Source: Marinosulfonomonas sp. (GTDB taxonomy: Bacteria; Pseudomonadota; Alphaproteobacteria; Rhodobacterales; Rhodobacteraceae). From it: a stretch of 6,446 nt of DNA. The stretch is taken from positions 1 through 6,446 of the forward strand of contig WGBJ01000211.1 of assembly GCA_015494385.1 (NCBI GenBank), read 5' to 3'. A model generated the notes under the pieces. That model worked only from the letters and a program-made list of their open reading frames with translations. It was not told where the DNA came from and did no database searches. Made by a program: the position numbers and the translations under genes. Shown in pieces: positions 1 through 5,883 of the stretch; position 1 is the first letter of the stretch; each line of letters starts with the position of its first letter.

Positions 1-1118
1 GACGTGCGTTTTCCGGCGCTTTCTTCGGGGCTGCGCACCGGCTTGTGTTTGAAAACCCTTTGCGACAGTACAAGCAAATCCTTATCTTCGATCAGGCTGG
101 TTTTGGGCACGATTTTCGATACGGTTTCGGTCGGATGACGCAGGGCCATGCAGCGCAAATACGGCGCTGTTTCATCCGCTGCAGGCGGAGCACCCACCAC
201 GCGGATCAGGCGCCAGACCGTATTTCCCTTGGTCACGGCGGGGGCCACACACCAACGTTTGCGCGTTCCCTTGGCATCGAACTGGCGGCAAATGTGGTCT
301 CCGAACTGTGCTGACTGATTCGGGCGCACACGCCATGGGTAAATCTGGTGGCCGTCCAGCTGAATACAGCCATGGCTGGCCTTTGTGGCGCGATCAAACA
401 CATTTGGCCCTTTGCGTTTGACCAGCAGGTCATACATCTCGATCGTCATCACGGCACGGGCGGTATTCAGAAAACGGGCACGGGCCAGTTCAAACAGCTG
501 CAATTCACCCAGCGGGGATGTCCACGGATCGGCGGGCGGAATCTCCATCCGGTCCTTGCCCGGTGCACCCGGCACATTATAGGGGTGTTCCTCGGGCGGT
601 AGTTCGGGTTTGCCCAGCGGCACAGGTGAATCCAGCAGGACAAGCCGTTTCAGCCCTTTGATCCTGGCCGCTTTGTTTTTCAGTTTATTCGCATAAGCTT
701 TGTCACTTCCAGGCTGGGCGCGATCCAGTATCAAGGCGGCGTTCATTCCGTGGTGTTCAACGTGGTATTGCAACCAGTCCAGCGTGGTTTCCAGTGTTTC
801 ACCATTGCGAATGGCAAACCCCACGTTCAACCCTTCGAACAGGTCGGTTTCGGCCGCAGTTGGCACAACTTCTATATCGGTATCACCAACAGAAACCGCT
901 GCGCTTCCGGATGTAATACAAGTCAAAATCGGCGCATCGCCCACACTGCGCATATCAACGATCTTGGTGTCTTTTCCGGCCCGAAATTGATCCATCGGCG
1001 TATTGGCAGCAAAAAACAACCGCGCACCATCCGGCGTGGCAATGGCATCCAGCAAAGTAACATCACCGAAGCGTTGCACATTCAGGGTGCGTCTCTGGAA
1101 CATGCCGTTATTTGCCAT
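1..1118 (-). CDS. Divergent glycosyltransferase-like (GT-A fold, GT2_4/GT92-like) protein, C-terminus cut by window edge
   Basis: An uninterrupted reading frame of 372 codons runs from ATG at 1118-1116 to the left edge without a stop, so the C-terminus is missing. An in-frame TGA lies 18 bases upstream of this ATG, which fixes the start closely; only a weak AAGG precedes it. The ATG lies inside the end of the upstream glycosyltransferase gene (11-base overlap), suggesting translational coupling. Residues 1-95 have no recognised domain. Residues 98-133 (RNGETLETTLDWLQYHVEHHG core) resemble the neighbour's RNEGPHCLEWIAHHLAAG segment, the start of a GT2_4/GT92-like domain. Residues 165-205 form a proline-rich insertion. 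Residues 222-232 align with the neighbour's DSDEF region but read MTIEMYDLL, so the DxD acids are not kept. A PWR motif at 261-263 matches the neighbour's PWRLFG. Resemblance to the family is my by-eye alignment; activity and substrate are unknown. It may be a pseudoenzyme or have altered chemistry. Confidence 0.8.
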   Translation of the reverse strand, partial: MANNGMFQRRTLNVQRFGDVTLLDAIATPDGARLFFAANTPMDQFRAGKDTKIVDMRSVGDAPILTCITSGSAAVSVGDTDIEVVPTAAETDLFEGLNVGFAIRNGETLETTLDWLQYHVEHHGMNAALILDRAQPGSDKAYANKLKNKAARIKGLKRLVLLDSPVPLGKPELPPEEHPYNVPGAPGKDRMEIPPADPWTSPLGELQLFELARARFLNTARAVMTIEMYDLLVKRKGPNVFDRATKASHGCIQLDGHQIYPWRVRPNQSAQFGDHICRQFDAKGTRKRWCVAPAVTKGNTVWRLIRVVGAPPAADETAPYLRCMALRHPTETVSKIVPKTSLIEDKDLLVLSQRVFKHKPVRSPEESAGKRT

Positions 1119-2148
1119 CGTTTTGTATTGCCTTCAAATAGCGGTCGATCTGTGTGCGGTATAATTCATATGCGGGTGGTTTGCTGTCACCGCATAGCGC
1201 CAAATGCCAGAACAGCTCGACATTATCTTGATCCTCGACCATCTTTTGAAACCTGAATTGGTGGGCCAAATAGGCGTTTTTATGCAGGTTAGAGACTGAT
1301 TCAATCTCCATCAGCTCTTGCAGCTTTGCCTTGGTGGCGGGCAGCATTTGCAGGATGCTGTCATCTTCAACCGTGTTGAAATTCCGCTCGATCCAATAGC
1401 CCAGCCCGATTTCGCGATCCGTCCGGTTGGGCAACCCGCGCGCGCGTTTCACCATAAAGGATTCCGCCGAGCGCAGCGAATAATGGTTCAACTGCACCAT
1501 CGCATTGCTAACCCCGACGCCAAACAGATTGATCCGCGCGTCCTTTTTGGCGAACCATTCCGGCAAGGGGTTGCCGCCCCCGTCCACCCAGTTCGGCACA
1601 CGGTCCTTGTTTCGCTTGGGGCGATGCACCCCCAACTGGCGAAACGCGGCGGGGCGAAACAGGGATTTGAAAAAATGCGTGGTGGGCAACCAGTTGCCAA
1701 GGGGGGCGGCCCGCCTAAAGGTTTCGATCGTCAGGGCATCCCGCATTTCAATCTGCCCCGCATTGCCAAACAGCCGCCACGGCATCGCTACCGCATCCGT
1801 TCCCTTGGGCAGCTTTGCAATCATGTCCTGCAAACTGGCCAGCGGCGCGCGCAGGTTGATAAATTCATCACTATCCGTGATCAGAACCCAATCCGCATCC
1901 GCCACCAGCGGGTGATCCCCCGCATGTTTCAGCGCCTGCCATTGCACGGTGCGTTTGCCACTGGGCGTTTGCCGGATAAGTGTCACTAATCCAGCATTTT
2001 GCAGCGCATCCATGATCAGATCGGTGCCATCGTCGCAATCATTGGTATAGATCAGGAAATGCCTAACCCCCGCCGCCAGATGGTGGGCGATCCATTCCAG
2101 GCAATGCGGCCCTTCGTTGCGCATGGATGTTATCGCAAGGATATTCAC
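1108..2148 (-). CDS. Family 2 glycosyltransferase (GT2_4/GT92-like), 346 aa
   Basis: Predicted cytoplasmic or membrane-associated GT-A glycosyltransferase that transfers a sugar from a nucleotide-sugar donor; donor and acceptor cannot be read from the sequence. The N-terminus (residues 2-40, ITSMRNEGPHCLEWIAHH then FLIYTNDCDDGT) is the typical nucleotide-binding start of the Glyco_tranf_2_4/GT92-like group. The metal-binding DxD motif is DSDEF at 92-96, followed by PWRLFG at 123-128 and an NHYSLRSAESFMVKRARG segment at 221-238 that is characteristic of the group. I see no transmembrane helix or signal peptide. Translation starts with GTG at 2148-2146; an AAGGG ribosome site lies 6 bases upstream and no ATG is better placed. 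The gene lies 43 bases downstream of UDP-glucose dehydrogenase and overlaps the next gene by 11 bases, so the three are probably co-transcribed for a surface glycan. Family assignment is firm, exact role is inference. Confidence 0.9.
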   Translation of the reverse strand: MNILAITSMRNEGPHCLEWIAHHLAAGVRHFLIYTNDCDDGTDLIMDALQNAGLVTLIRQTPSGKRTVQWQALKHAGDHPLVADADWVLITDSDEFINLRAPLASLQDMIAKLPKGTDAVAMPWRLFGNAGQIEMRDALTIETFRRAAPLGNWLPTTHFFKSLFRPAAFRQLGVHRPKRNKDRVPNWVDGGGNPLPEWFAKKDARINLFGVGVSNAMVQLNHYSLRSAESFMVKRARGLPNRTDREIGLGYWIERNFNTVEDDSILQMLPATKAKLQELMEIESVSNLHKNAYLAHQFRFQKMVEDQDNVELFWHLALCGDSKPPAYELYRTQIDRYLKAIQNDGK

Positions 2149-2154
2149 GAACTG

Positions 2155-2159
2155 CCCTT
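2155..2159 (-). promoter_or_regulatory. Ribosome binding site supporting the GTG start of the glycosyltransferase
   Basis: AAGGG on the minus strand, 6 bases before the GTG at 2148. It decides the start: the resulting N-terminus (MNILAITSMRNEG) begins exactly at the first strand of the glycosyltransferase fold, as expected for this family. Confidence 0.65.
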
Positions 2160-2174
2160 AATAACCAATCACTT

Positions 2175-2190
2175 ACCCCATAATCGGGGT
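2175..2190. other. Small inverted repeat between ugd and the glycosyltransferase gene
   Basis: ACCCC (2175-2179) and GGGGT (2186-2190) can pair around a 6-base AT-rich loop, directly after the ugd stop codon. On the minus strand, the direction of transcription, no T-run follows, so it is a poor intrinsic terminator; it could be a minor attenuator or mRNA-stabilising hairpin. On the plus strand TTTT follows, but no plus-strand gene would use it. The stem is only five pairs, so chance is a real possibility. Confidence 0.25.
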
Positions 2191-2191
2191 T

Positions 2192-3523
2192 TTAGCCGTC
2201 TTTGTCTATGCGCATGTCTTTGCGGCCAATGGAAACATAGGCCTGAAACCCGGCGCGCTTGGCGTCTTTGGGGCTGTAGACATTGCGCAGATCGGCCATG
2301 CGGGCTGTGTTCATCTTGCGGGCCATGCGTTTCAGGTCCAGCGCGCGGAATTCGTTCCATTCGGTCAGGATCACCACCACATCGGCGTTATGCGCGGCTT
2401 TATAGGCATCCTCGACCCAGTGAACACCGGGCAGCAGATGTTCGGCCTCGCGGTGGCCTTGGGGGTCAACCGCCCGCACCTTGGCCCCGCCACCGACCAG
2501 CGCGGGCACAATGGTTAACGCAGGGGCGTCGCGCATATCGTCTGTATTCGGTTTGAAGGTCACGCCCAGAATGGCAACGGTTTTGCCATTCACACTGCCG
2601 TCGCACAGGTCCATCACCTTGTCGATCATCCGGCGCTTGATTTCGTCGTTCACCTTGATCACCGTTTCGGTGATCTGCATCGGCACCGCATGTTCCTGCC
2701 CCATCCGCGCCAATGCGCTGGTGTCTTTGGGGAAGCACGATCCGCCATAGCCCGGGCCGGCGTGCAGGAATTTATCGCCAATCCGGCCATCCATGCCCAT
2801 GCCCTTGGCCACGTCTTTGACATCGGCCCCCGTACGTTCACACAGCGCAGCGATTTCGTTGATAAAGGTGATCTTGGTCGCCAGAAACGCATTGGCGGCG
2901 TATTTGATCATCTCGGCTGATTCCAGATCGGTATAGACCACCGGAAAATCGCGCAGCGATAACGGGCGGTAAATATCGCCCATCACTTCCTTGGCACGGT
3001 CGCTATGCAGGCCAACCACCACGCGATCCGGCCGCATGAAATCGTCGATCGCCGCCCCTTCACGCAGGAATTCAGGGTTCGAGGCCACATCGAATTCAGC
3101 CTCCGGATTGGTCTTGTGGATCACCCGCTTGACCTGCCGGTTGGTGCCCAGCGGCACGGTCGATTTGGTGACAACCACGGTATAGCCGGTCAGCGCATCG
3201 GCGATTTCCTCGGCCGCCGCATAGACATAGGTCAGATCGGCATGGCCATCGCCACGACGTGTCGGCGTGCCAACGGCAATAAACACCGCATCGGCATCAG
3301 CAACCGCCGCCTTTAGATCACCGGTAAAGGAAAGCCGCCCGTCACGGACGTTTTTCGCCATCAGGTCATCCAGACCCGGCTCGTAAATCGGCACCTCGCC
3401 ACGTTCCAGCATGGCAATTTTATCGGGGTCCTTGTCAACGCAAACCACGTCATGCCCAAAGTCGGAAAAACAAACACCTGACACCAGCCCGACATACCCT
3501 GTGCCAATCATCGCAATACGCAT
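2192..3523 (-). CDS. ugd: UDP-glucose 6-dehydrogenase, 443 aa
   Basis: Oxidises UDP-glucose to UDP-glucuronate with two NAD+ in the cytoplasm, supplying the acidic precursor for exopolysaccharide, capsule or LPS sugars. The N-terminal Rossmann domain opens with MRIAMIGTGYVGLVSG (GxGYVG at 7-12), followed by VGTPT at 84-88, TKSTVPLGT at 119-127 and NPEFLREGAAIDDF at 149-162. The central helix domain has EMIKYAANAF (Lys207, Asn211), and the active-site loop GGSCFPKDT carries catalytic Cys263 and Asp267. The C-terminal UDP-binding domain has FKPNTDDMRDAP at 323-334. All expected catalytic residues are present and the length is normal. The start is ATG at 3523, preceded by GGAG with 8-base spacing. 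A frame extension to 3586 adds 21 residues before the Rossmann strand with no family support, so I reject it. It is probably the first gene of a unit with the two downstream glycosyltransferase-like genes. Confidence 0.97.
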   Translation of the reverse strand: MRIAMIGTGYVGLVSGVCFSDFGHDVVCVDKDPDKIAMLERGEVPIYEPGLDDLMAKNVRDGRLSFTGDLKAAVADADAVFIAVGTPTRRGDGHADLTYVYAAAEEIADALTGYTVVVTKSTVPLGTNRQVKRVIHKTNPEAEFDVASNPEFLREGAAIDDFMRPDRVVVGLHSDRAKEVMGDIYRPLSLRDFPVVYTDLESAEMIKYAANAFLATKITFINEIAALCERTGADVKDVAKGMGMDGRIGDKFLHAGPGYGGSCFPKDTSALARMGQEHAVPMQITETVIKVNDEIKRRMIDKVMDLCDGSVNGKTVAILGVTFKPNTDDMRDAPALTIVPALVGGGAKVRAVDPQGHREAEHLLPGVHWVEDAYKAAHNADVVVILTEWNEFRALDLKRMARKMNTARMADLRNVYSPKDAKRAGFQAYVSIGRKDMRIDKDG

Positions 3524-3531
3524 TAACAAGT

Positions 3532-3535
3532 CTCC
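3532..3535 (-). promoter_or_regulatory. Ribosome binding site that sets the ugd start
   Basis: GGAG on the minus strand, 8 bases before the ATG at 3523-3521. It supports starting the dehydrogenase at MRIAMIG rather than at the in-frame ATG at 3586. Confidence 0.7.
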
Positions 3536-3553
3536 GAAAAAGTTATGGGCCGT

Positions 3554-3581
3554 GGTATCGCATCCGACACAGCCACGACAA
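3554..3581 (-). promoter_or_regulatory. Possible promoter of ugd in the pip-ugd gap
   Basis: In the 74-base gap after pip, the minus strand has TTGTCG (3581-3576) and, after 16 bases, GATACC (3559-3554) preceded by TG at one base distance, a weak extended -10-like arrangement. A start here would give a leader of roughly 25 bases before ugd. The match to the consensus is modest, and ugd could instead be read through from pip. Treat it as a candidate only. Confidence 0.22.
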
Positions 3582-3597
3582 GGCAAATATCGCCGGT

Positions 3598-4587
3598 TTA
3601 CATCCCCAAAACATCACGTTTGCGCCGCAACAGGTTCATCGTGTGGACCAATGCGGCGGTAATTTCGGGTTCTGACAAGGCATGGCCGGACATGGGAATC
3701 ATTTGCAGATCGGCCTTGGGCATGGCCTGCGCAACCGTCCACGCCGAAAGCGGCGGGCAGATCATGTCAAACCGGCCCTGAACAATCGTTGCCGGAATAT
3801 GCGAGATTTTATGCAGGTTCTGTTCGATCCAGCCATCATGTTCCAGAAAACCACCGTTAAAGAAATAGTGGTTTTCCAGCCGTGAAAACGCCAGCGCGTA
3901 TTCGGCAGGGGATTGGGCAGAGGGGCCATTGCTGATGATCGAGGCAAGGGCATTTTCCCAAGCGGCCCAAGTGCGGGCAAAGGCAATCTGTGTGTTACGA
4001 TCCTCGCCAAACAGACGCTTGTGGTAGGCGGCAATCAGATCATCCCGTTCCGAGATCGGCACCATTTTTGCGAAATCTTCCCACAGGTCGGGCCAGAACG
4101 CACCGGCCCCGCCCCCATAAAACCAGTCCAGTTCGCGCCGCGTCATCAGGAACACCCCGCGCAACACCAGATAGGCCACGCGGCTTGGATGGGTGATGGC
4201 ATAGGTCAGCGCCAGCGTGGCGCCCCAACTGCCGCCAAACACCAGCCAGCGATCAATATCCAGCGTCGTGCGAATCCGTTCAATATCGGCCAGCAGATGC
4301 CATGTGGTGTTGTTTTCAACATCCGCATGCGGGGTCGACCGCCCGCACCCGCGTTGATCAAACAGAATGATCCGGTAAACCGCAGGGTCAAAATAGCGGC
4401 GCATCGCGGGGCTACAACCACCGCCGAGTCCGCCATGAAACACCACCACAGGCACGCCATCGGGGTTGCCGCATTGCTCGACATAGACGCGATGGCCATC
4501 GCCCACGTCCAGCATCCGCGTATCAAACGGTGCGATTTGCGCAAAAAGATAGTGGGATGCGCTTTTTTGCCCTGCGTTCCTGTCCAT
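3598..4587 (-). CDS. pip: Proline iminopeptidase (peptidase family S33), 329 aa
   Basis: Cytoplasmic alpha/beta-hydrolase that removes N-terminal proline from peptides. After a short N-terminal tail, the oxyanion-loop motif is at 51-57, then FDQRGCGRSTPH at 76-87 and NNTTWHLLADIERIR at 92-106, both diagnostic for this family. The nucleophile elbow GGSWG at 118-122 supplies Ser120; Asp274 (GRFDMICPP) and His302 (SGHALSEP) complete the triad. Glu211 (WAAWEN) and Glu238 (RLENHYFFNGGF) correspond to the acids that bind the substrate amino group in this family. The length is typical. Oddities: the motif normally written HGGPGGG reads HGGLGGG (CTC codon, 4426-4428), and the usual AGHS around the histidine reads SGHA. 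All catalytic residues remain, so activity is likely. The start is ATG at 4587 with only a weak ribosome site; the gene is divergent from ubiG and unrelated in function to downstream ugd. Confidence 0.95.
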   Translation of the reverse strand: MDRNAGQKSASHYLFAQIAPFDTRMLDVGDGHRVYVEQCGNPDGVPVVVFHGGLGGGCSPAMRRYFDPAVYRIILFDQRGCGRSTPHADVENNTTWHLLADIERIRTTLDIDRWLVFGGSWGATLALTYAITHPSRVAYLVLRGVFLMTRRELDWFYGGGAGAFWPDLWEDFAKMVPISERDDLIAAYHKRLFGEDRNTQIAFARTWAAWENALASIISNGPSAQSPAEYALAFSRLENHYFFNGGFLEHDGWIEQNLHKISHIPATIVQGRFDMICPPLSAWTVAQAMPKADLQMIPMSGHALSEPEITAALVHTMNLLRRKRDVLGM

Positions 4588-4640
4588 AAAAGGCCTATAT
4601 AGGTTTCATAACCCCCCTAATTGAGCACATGGAGTTCAGA
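4588..4640. promoter_or_regulatory. Divergent promoter region between pip and ubiG, with a perfect 10-base palindrome
   Basis: The two genes start back to back and are only 53 bases apart, so promoters for both must lie here or reach into the neighbouring coding sequence. CCTATATAGG at 4594-4603 is a perfect palindrome whose TATATA core could act as a -10 element on either strand; I found no convincing -35 partner at 16-18 bases on either side. It could also be an operator. Presence of promoter function is inferred from gene arrangement. Confidence 0.4.
4631..4634 (+). promoter_or_regulatory. Ribosome binding site that sets the ubiG start
   Basis: GGAG followed by six bases and ATG at 4641. 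The alternative in-frame ATG at 4629 overlaps this site and has no ribosome site of its own, so 4641 is preferred. The shorter protein begins [20 protein letters not shown], which fits alphaproteobacterial UbiG N-termini. Confidence 0.7.
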
Positions 4641-5384
4641 ATGCAAGCCGCGCAGACAACAGTTGACCCCGCAGAAGTCGCCAAATTCGAGGCAATGGCC
4701 GCGGAATGGTGGGATGTGAACGGGAAATTCAAGCCGCTGCACATGATGAACCCCTGCCGACTGGATTATATCACACAGCAGATTGCCAAACAATTTGACC
4801 GTGATCTGACAGGGCCGGAACCGTTCAAGGGCCTGCGTCTGCTGGACATCGGTTGTGGTGGTGGATTGCTGTCCGAACCAATGGCACGGCTGGGGGCCGA
4901 AGTTGTGGGCGCCGACGCCGCCGAAGGCAACATTCCGGTGGCGCAGATCCATGCCCGGCAACAGGGGCTGGACATTGATTACCGCCACACCACCGCCGAA
5001 GCACTGGCCGAAGCGGGCGAGCAATTTGACGTAGTGCTGAATATGGAAGTGGTCGAACATGTGGCCGACCCGCTGGCCTATCTGACCGCCTGTCAGCAAT
5101 TGCTGAAACCCGGCGGGTTGATGCTGTGTTCCACCATCAACCGCAATCCCAAAAGCTATATGGTGGCGATCATCGGGGCGGAACATATCATGCGCTGGCT
5201 GCCCAAAGGCACCCATGAATGGAGCAAATTCATCACGCCGGACGAATTGGTAGAATTGATCAAAAATGCAGGGTTAGAGCCTGTTGACCGAACCGGTTTC
5301 GTCTTTAACCCGATTGCATGGTCATGGTCCCTGTCGGATCGGGATTTGTCGGTGAACTATGTGACGGCCAGCGTGAAACGCTAA
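4641..5384 (+). CDS. ubiG: Ubiquinone biosynthesis O-methyltransferase UbiG, 247 aa
   Basis: S-adenosylmethionine-dependent enzyme that performs both O-methylations of ubiquinone synthesis (2-polyprenyl-6-hydroxyphenol methylase and 3-demethylubiquinol 3-O-methyltransferase), at the inner face of the cytoplasmic membrane. The N-terminal segment [24 protein letters not shown] (9-34) and NPCRLDYI (37-44) are UbiG signatures. The class I methyltransferase core shows motif [17 protein letters not shown] at 67-82, the acidic SAM-binding loop [11 protein letters not shown] at 88-98, [16 protein letters not shown] at 129-144 and [20 protein letters not shown] at 154-173, then [14 protein letters not shown] at 190-203. 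The length is normal and nothing is missing. It is a lone plus-strand gene, divergent from pip and convergent with marR, so probably monocistronic. Confidence 0.97.
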   Translation: MQAAQTTVDPAEVAKFEAMAAEWWDVNGKFKPLHMMNPCRLDYITQQIAKQFDRDLTGPEPFKGLRLLDIGCGGGLLSEPMARLGAEVVGADAAEGNIPVAQIHARQQGLDIDYRHTTAEALAEAGEQFDVVLNMEVVEHVADPLAYLTACQQLLKPGGLMLCSTINRNPKSYMVAIIGAEHIMRWLPKGTHEWSKFITPDELVELIKNAGLEPVDRTGFVFNPIAWSWSLSDRDLSVNYVTASVKR

Positions 5385-5393
5385 ACCCGCGCA

Positions 5394-5414
5394 GCCCCGG
5401 ACCTGATCCGGGGC
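5394..5414. terminator. GC-rich palindrome between convergent ubiG and marR, terminator-like or dispersed repeat
   Basis: GCCCCGGA (5394-5401) and TCCGGGGC (5407-5414) form a perfect 8-pair stem around a CCTGA loop, 9 bases after the ubiG stop. Its position between convergent genes suggests it ends transcription from one or both sides. No T-run follows immediately on either strand (the nearest plus-strand run is around 5437-5441), so it is not a textbook intrinsic terminator. The sequence CCCCGGA-loop-TCCGGGG resembles a small palindrome that recurs between genes in many alphaproteobacterial genomes; within this window I see one copy only. Confidence 0.55.
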
Positions 5415-5439
5415 CTCTTGCTGTCGGACAACACGATTT

Positions 5440-5883
5440 TTAAACCCCCTCGTCCAGCTGATCGCGCAATTCGCGCAGAACCGGCAGCGCACCGCGCACC
5501 TTTTCAGGGCCGATTTTCTCGACCACTCTGGCAATGATCGGCGTAATCGCATTCAACGCAACCTCTCGCGCCACACGGCCCGAGGGGCTGATGGTCACAT
5601 GTTTGCGCCGCGCGTCGTCCCAGTCGGGGCGGATATGGATATGGCCGGCCCATTCCAGTTTGTTCAGCGTGTTGGTCATTGCCCCGCGAGTGACGTGAAA
5701 CGCCTTGGCCAGTTGCGCGGGGGATCGTTCGGCGTTCACATTCGCCAGATGGTTCAACACCGAAAAATGCGACAGCTCCATCCCCTTGGGCAACGCCTTG
5801 GACAGACGGTTGCGGGCCAGTTGGTCGGCCATGAAAATCTCGCTGAACAGGGCAACGGCAAGGGGATCGTTTGTATCGCTCAT
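5440..5883 (-). CDS. MarR-family transcriptional regulator, 147 aa
   Basis: Small dimeric winged-helix DNA-binding protein. The dimerising N-terminal helix (about 7-30) is followed by LSHFSVLNHLA at 37-47, the helix-turn-helix at about 52-82 (ERSPAQLAKAFHVTRGAMTNTLNKLEWAGHI), and the wing with the family signature DWDDARRKHVTISPSG at 87-102. The C-terminal helices return to the dimer interface. The length is typical for MarR. Start: ATG at 5883-5881 overlaps the stop of the upstream amidase gene as ATGA and has AGGGGG (5889-5894) five bases before it, so translation is probably coupled. Ligand and targets are unknown; MarR proteins often control their own operon, but I see no clear operator because the operon's promoter lies outside the window. 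Confidence 0.93.
   Translation of the reverse strand: MSDTNDPLAVALFSEIFMADQLARNRLSKALPKGMELSHFSVLNHLANVNAERSPAQLAKAFHVTRGAMTNTLNKLEWAGHIHIRPDWDDARRKHVTISPSGRVAREVALNAITPIIARVVEKIGPEKVRGALPVLRELRDQLDEGV

Noticed and set aside
750..1256. Plus-strand open frame of 168 codons
   Set aside because: Antisense to the leftmost glycosyltransferase-like gene, whose minus frame is open for the full 1118 bases and shows family resemblance.
1318..1989. Plus-strand open frame of 223 codons
   Set aside because: It lies entirely antisense to the glycosyltransferase gene, has no recognisable domain, and its His/Arg/Gln/Pro-rich composition is typical of the opposite-strand shadow of a GC-rich gene.
1999..2556. 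Plus-strand open frame of 185 codons spanning the ugd-glycosyltransferase junction
   Set aside because: It runs antisense to two well-supported genes and is Arg/Pro/Cys-rich without any domain.
3555..3579. Possible hairpin CGTGG...CCACG after pip, as a terminator
   Set aside because: The stem is only five pairs with a long loop, and the T-run lies about nine bases away; too weak to call.
3524..3586. N-terminal extension of UDP-glucose dehydrogenase to an upstream ATG at 3586
   Set aside because: The added 21 residues precede the first Rossmann strand, are Cys-rich and unlike the family, while the inner ATG has a good ribosome site at the right distance.
3913..4602. Plus-strand open frame of 229 codons
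   Set aside because: Antisense shadow of the proline iminopeptidase gene; no family resemblance and unnatural composition.
4617..5216. Minus-strand open frame of 199 codons
   Set aside because: Antisense shadow of ubiG, whose identity is certain from its motifs; the translated product is His/Gln-rich with no domain.
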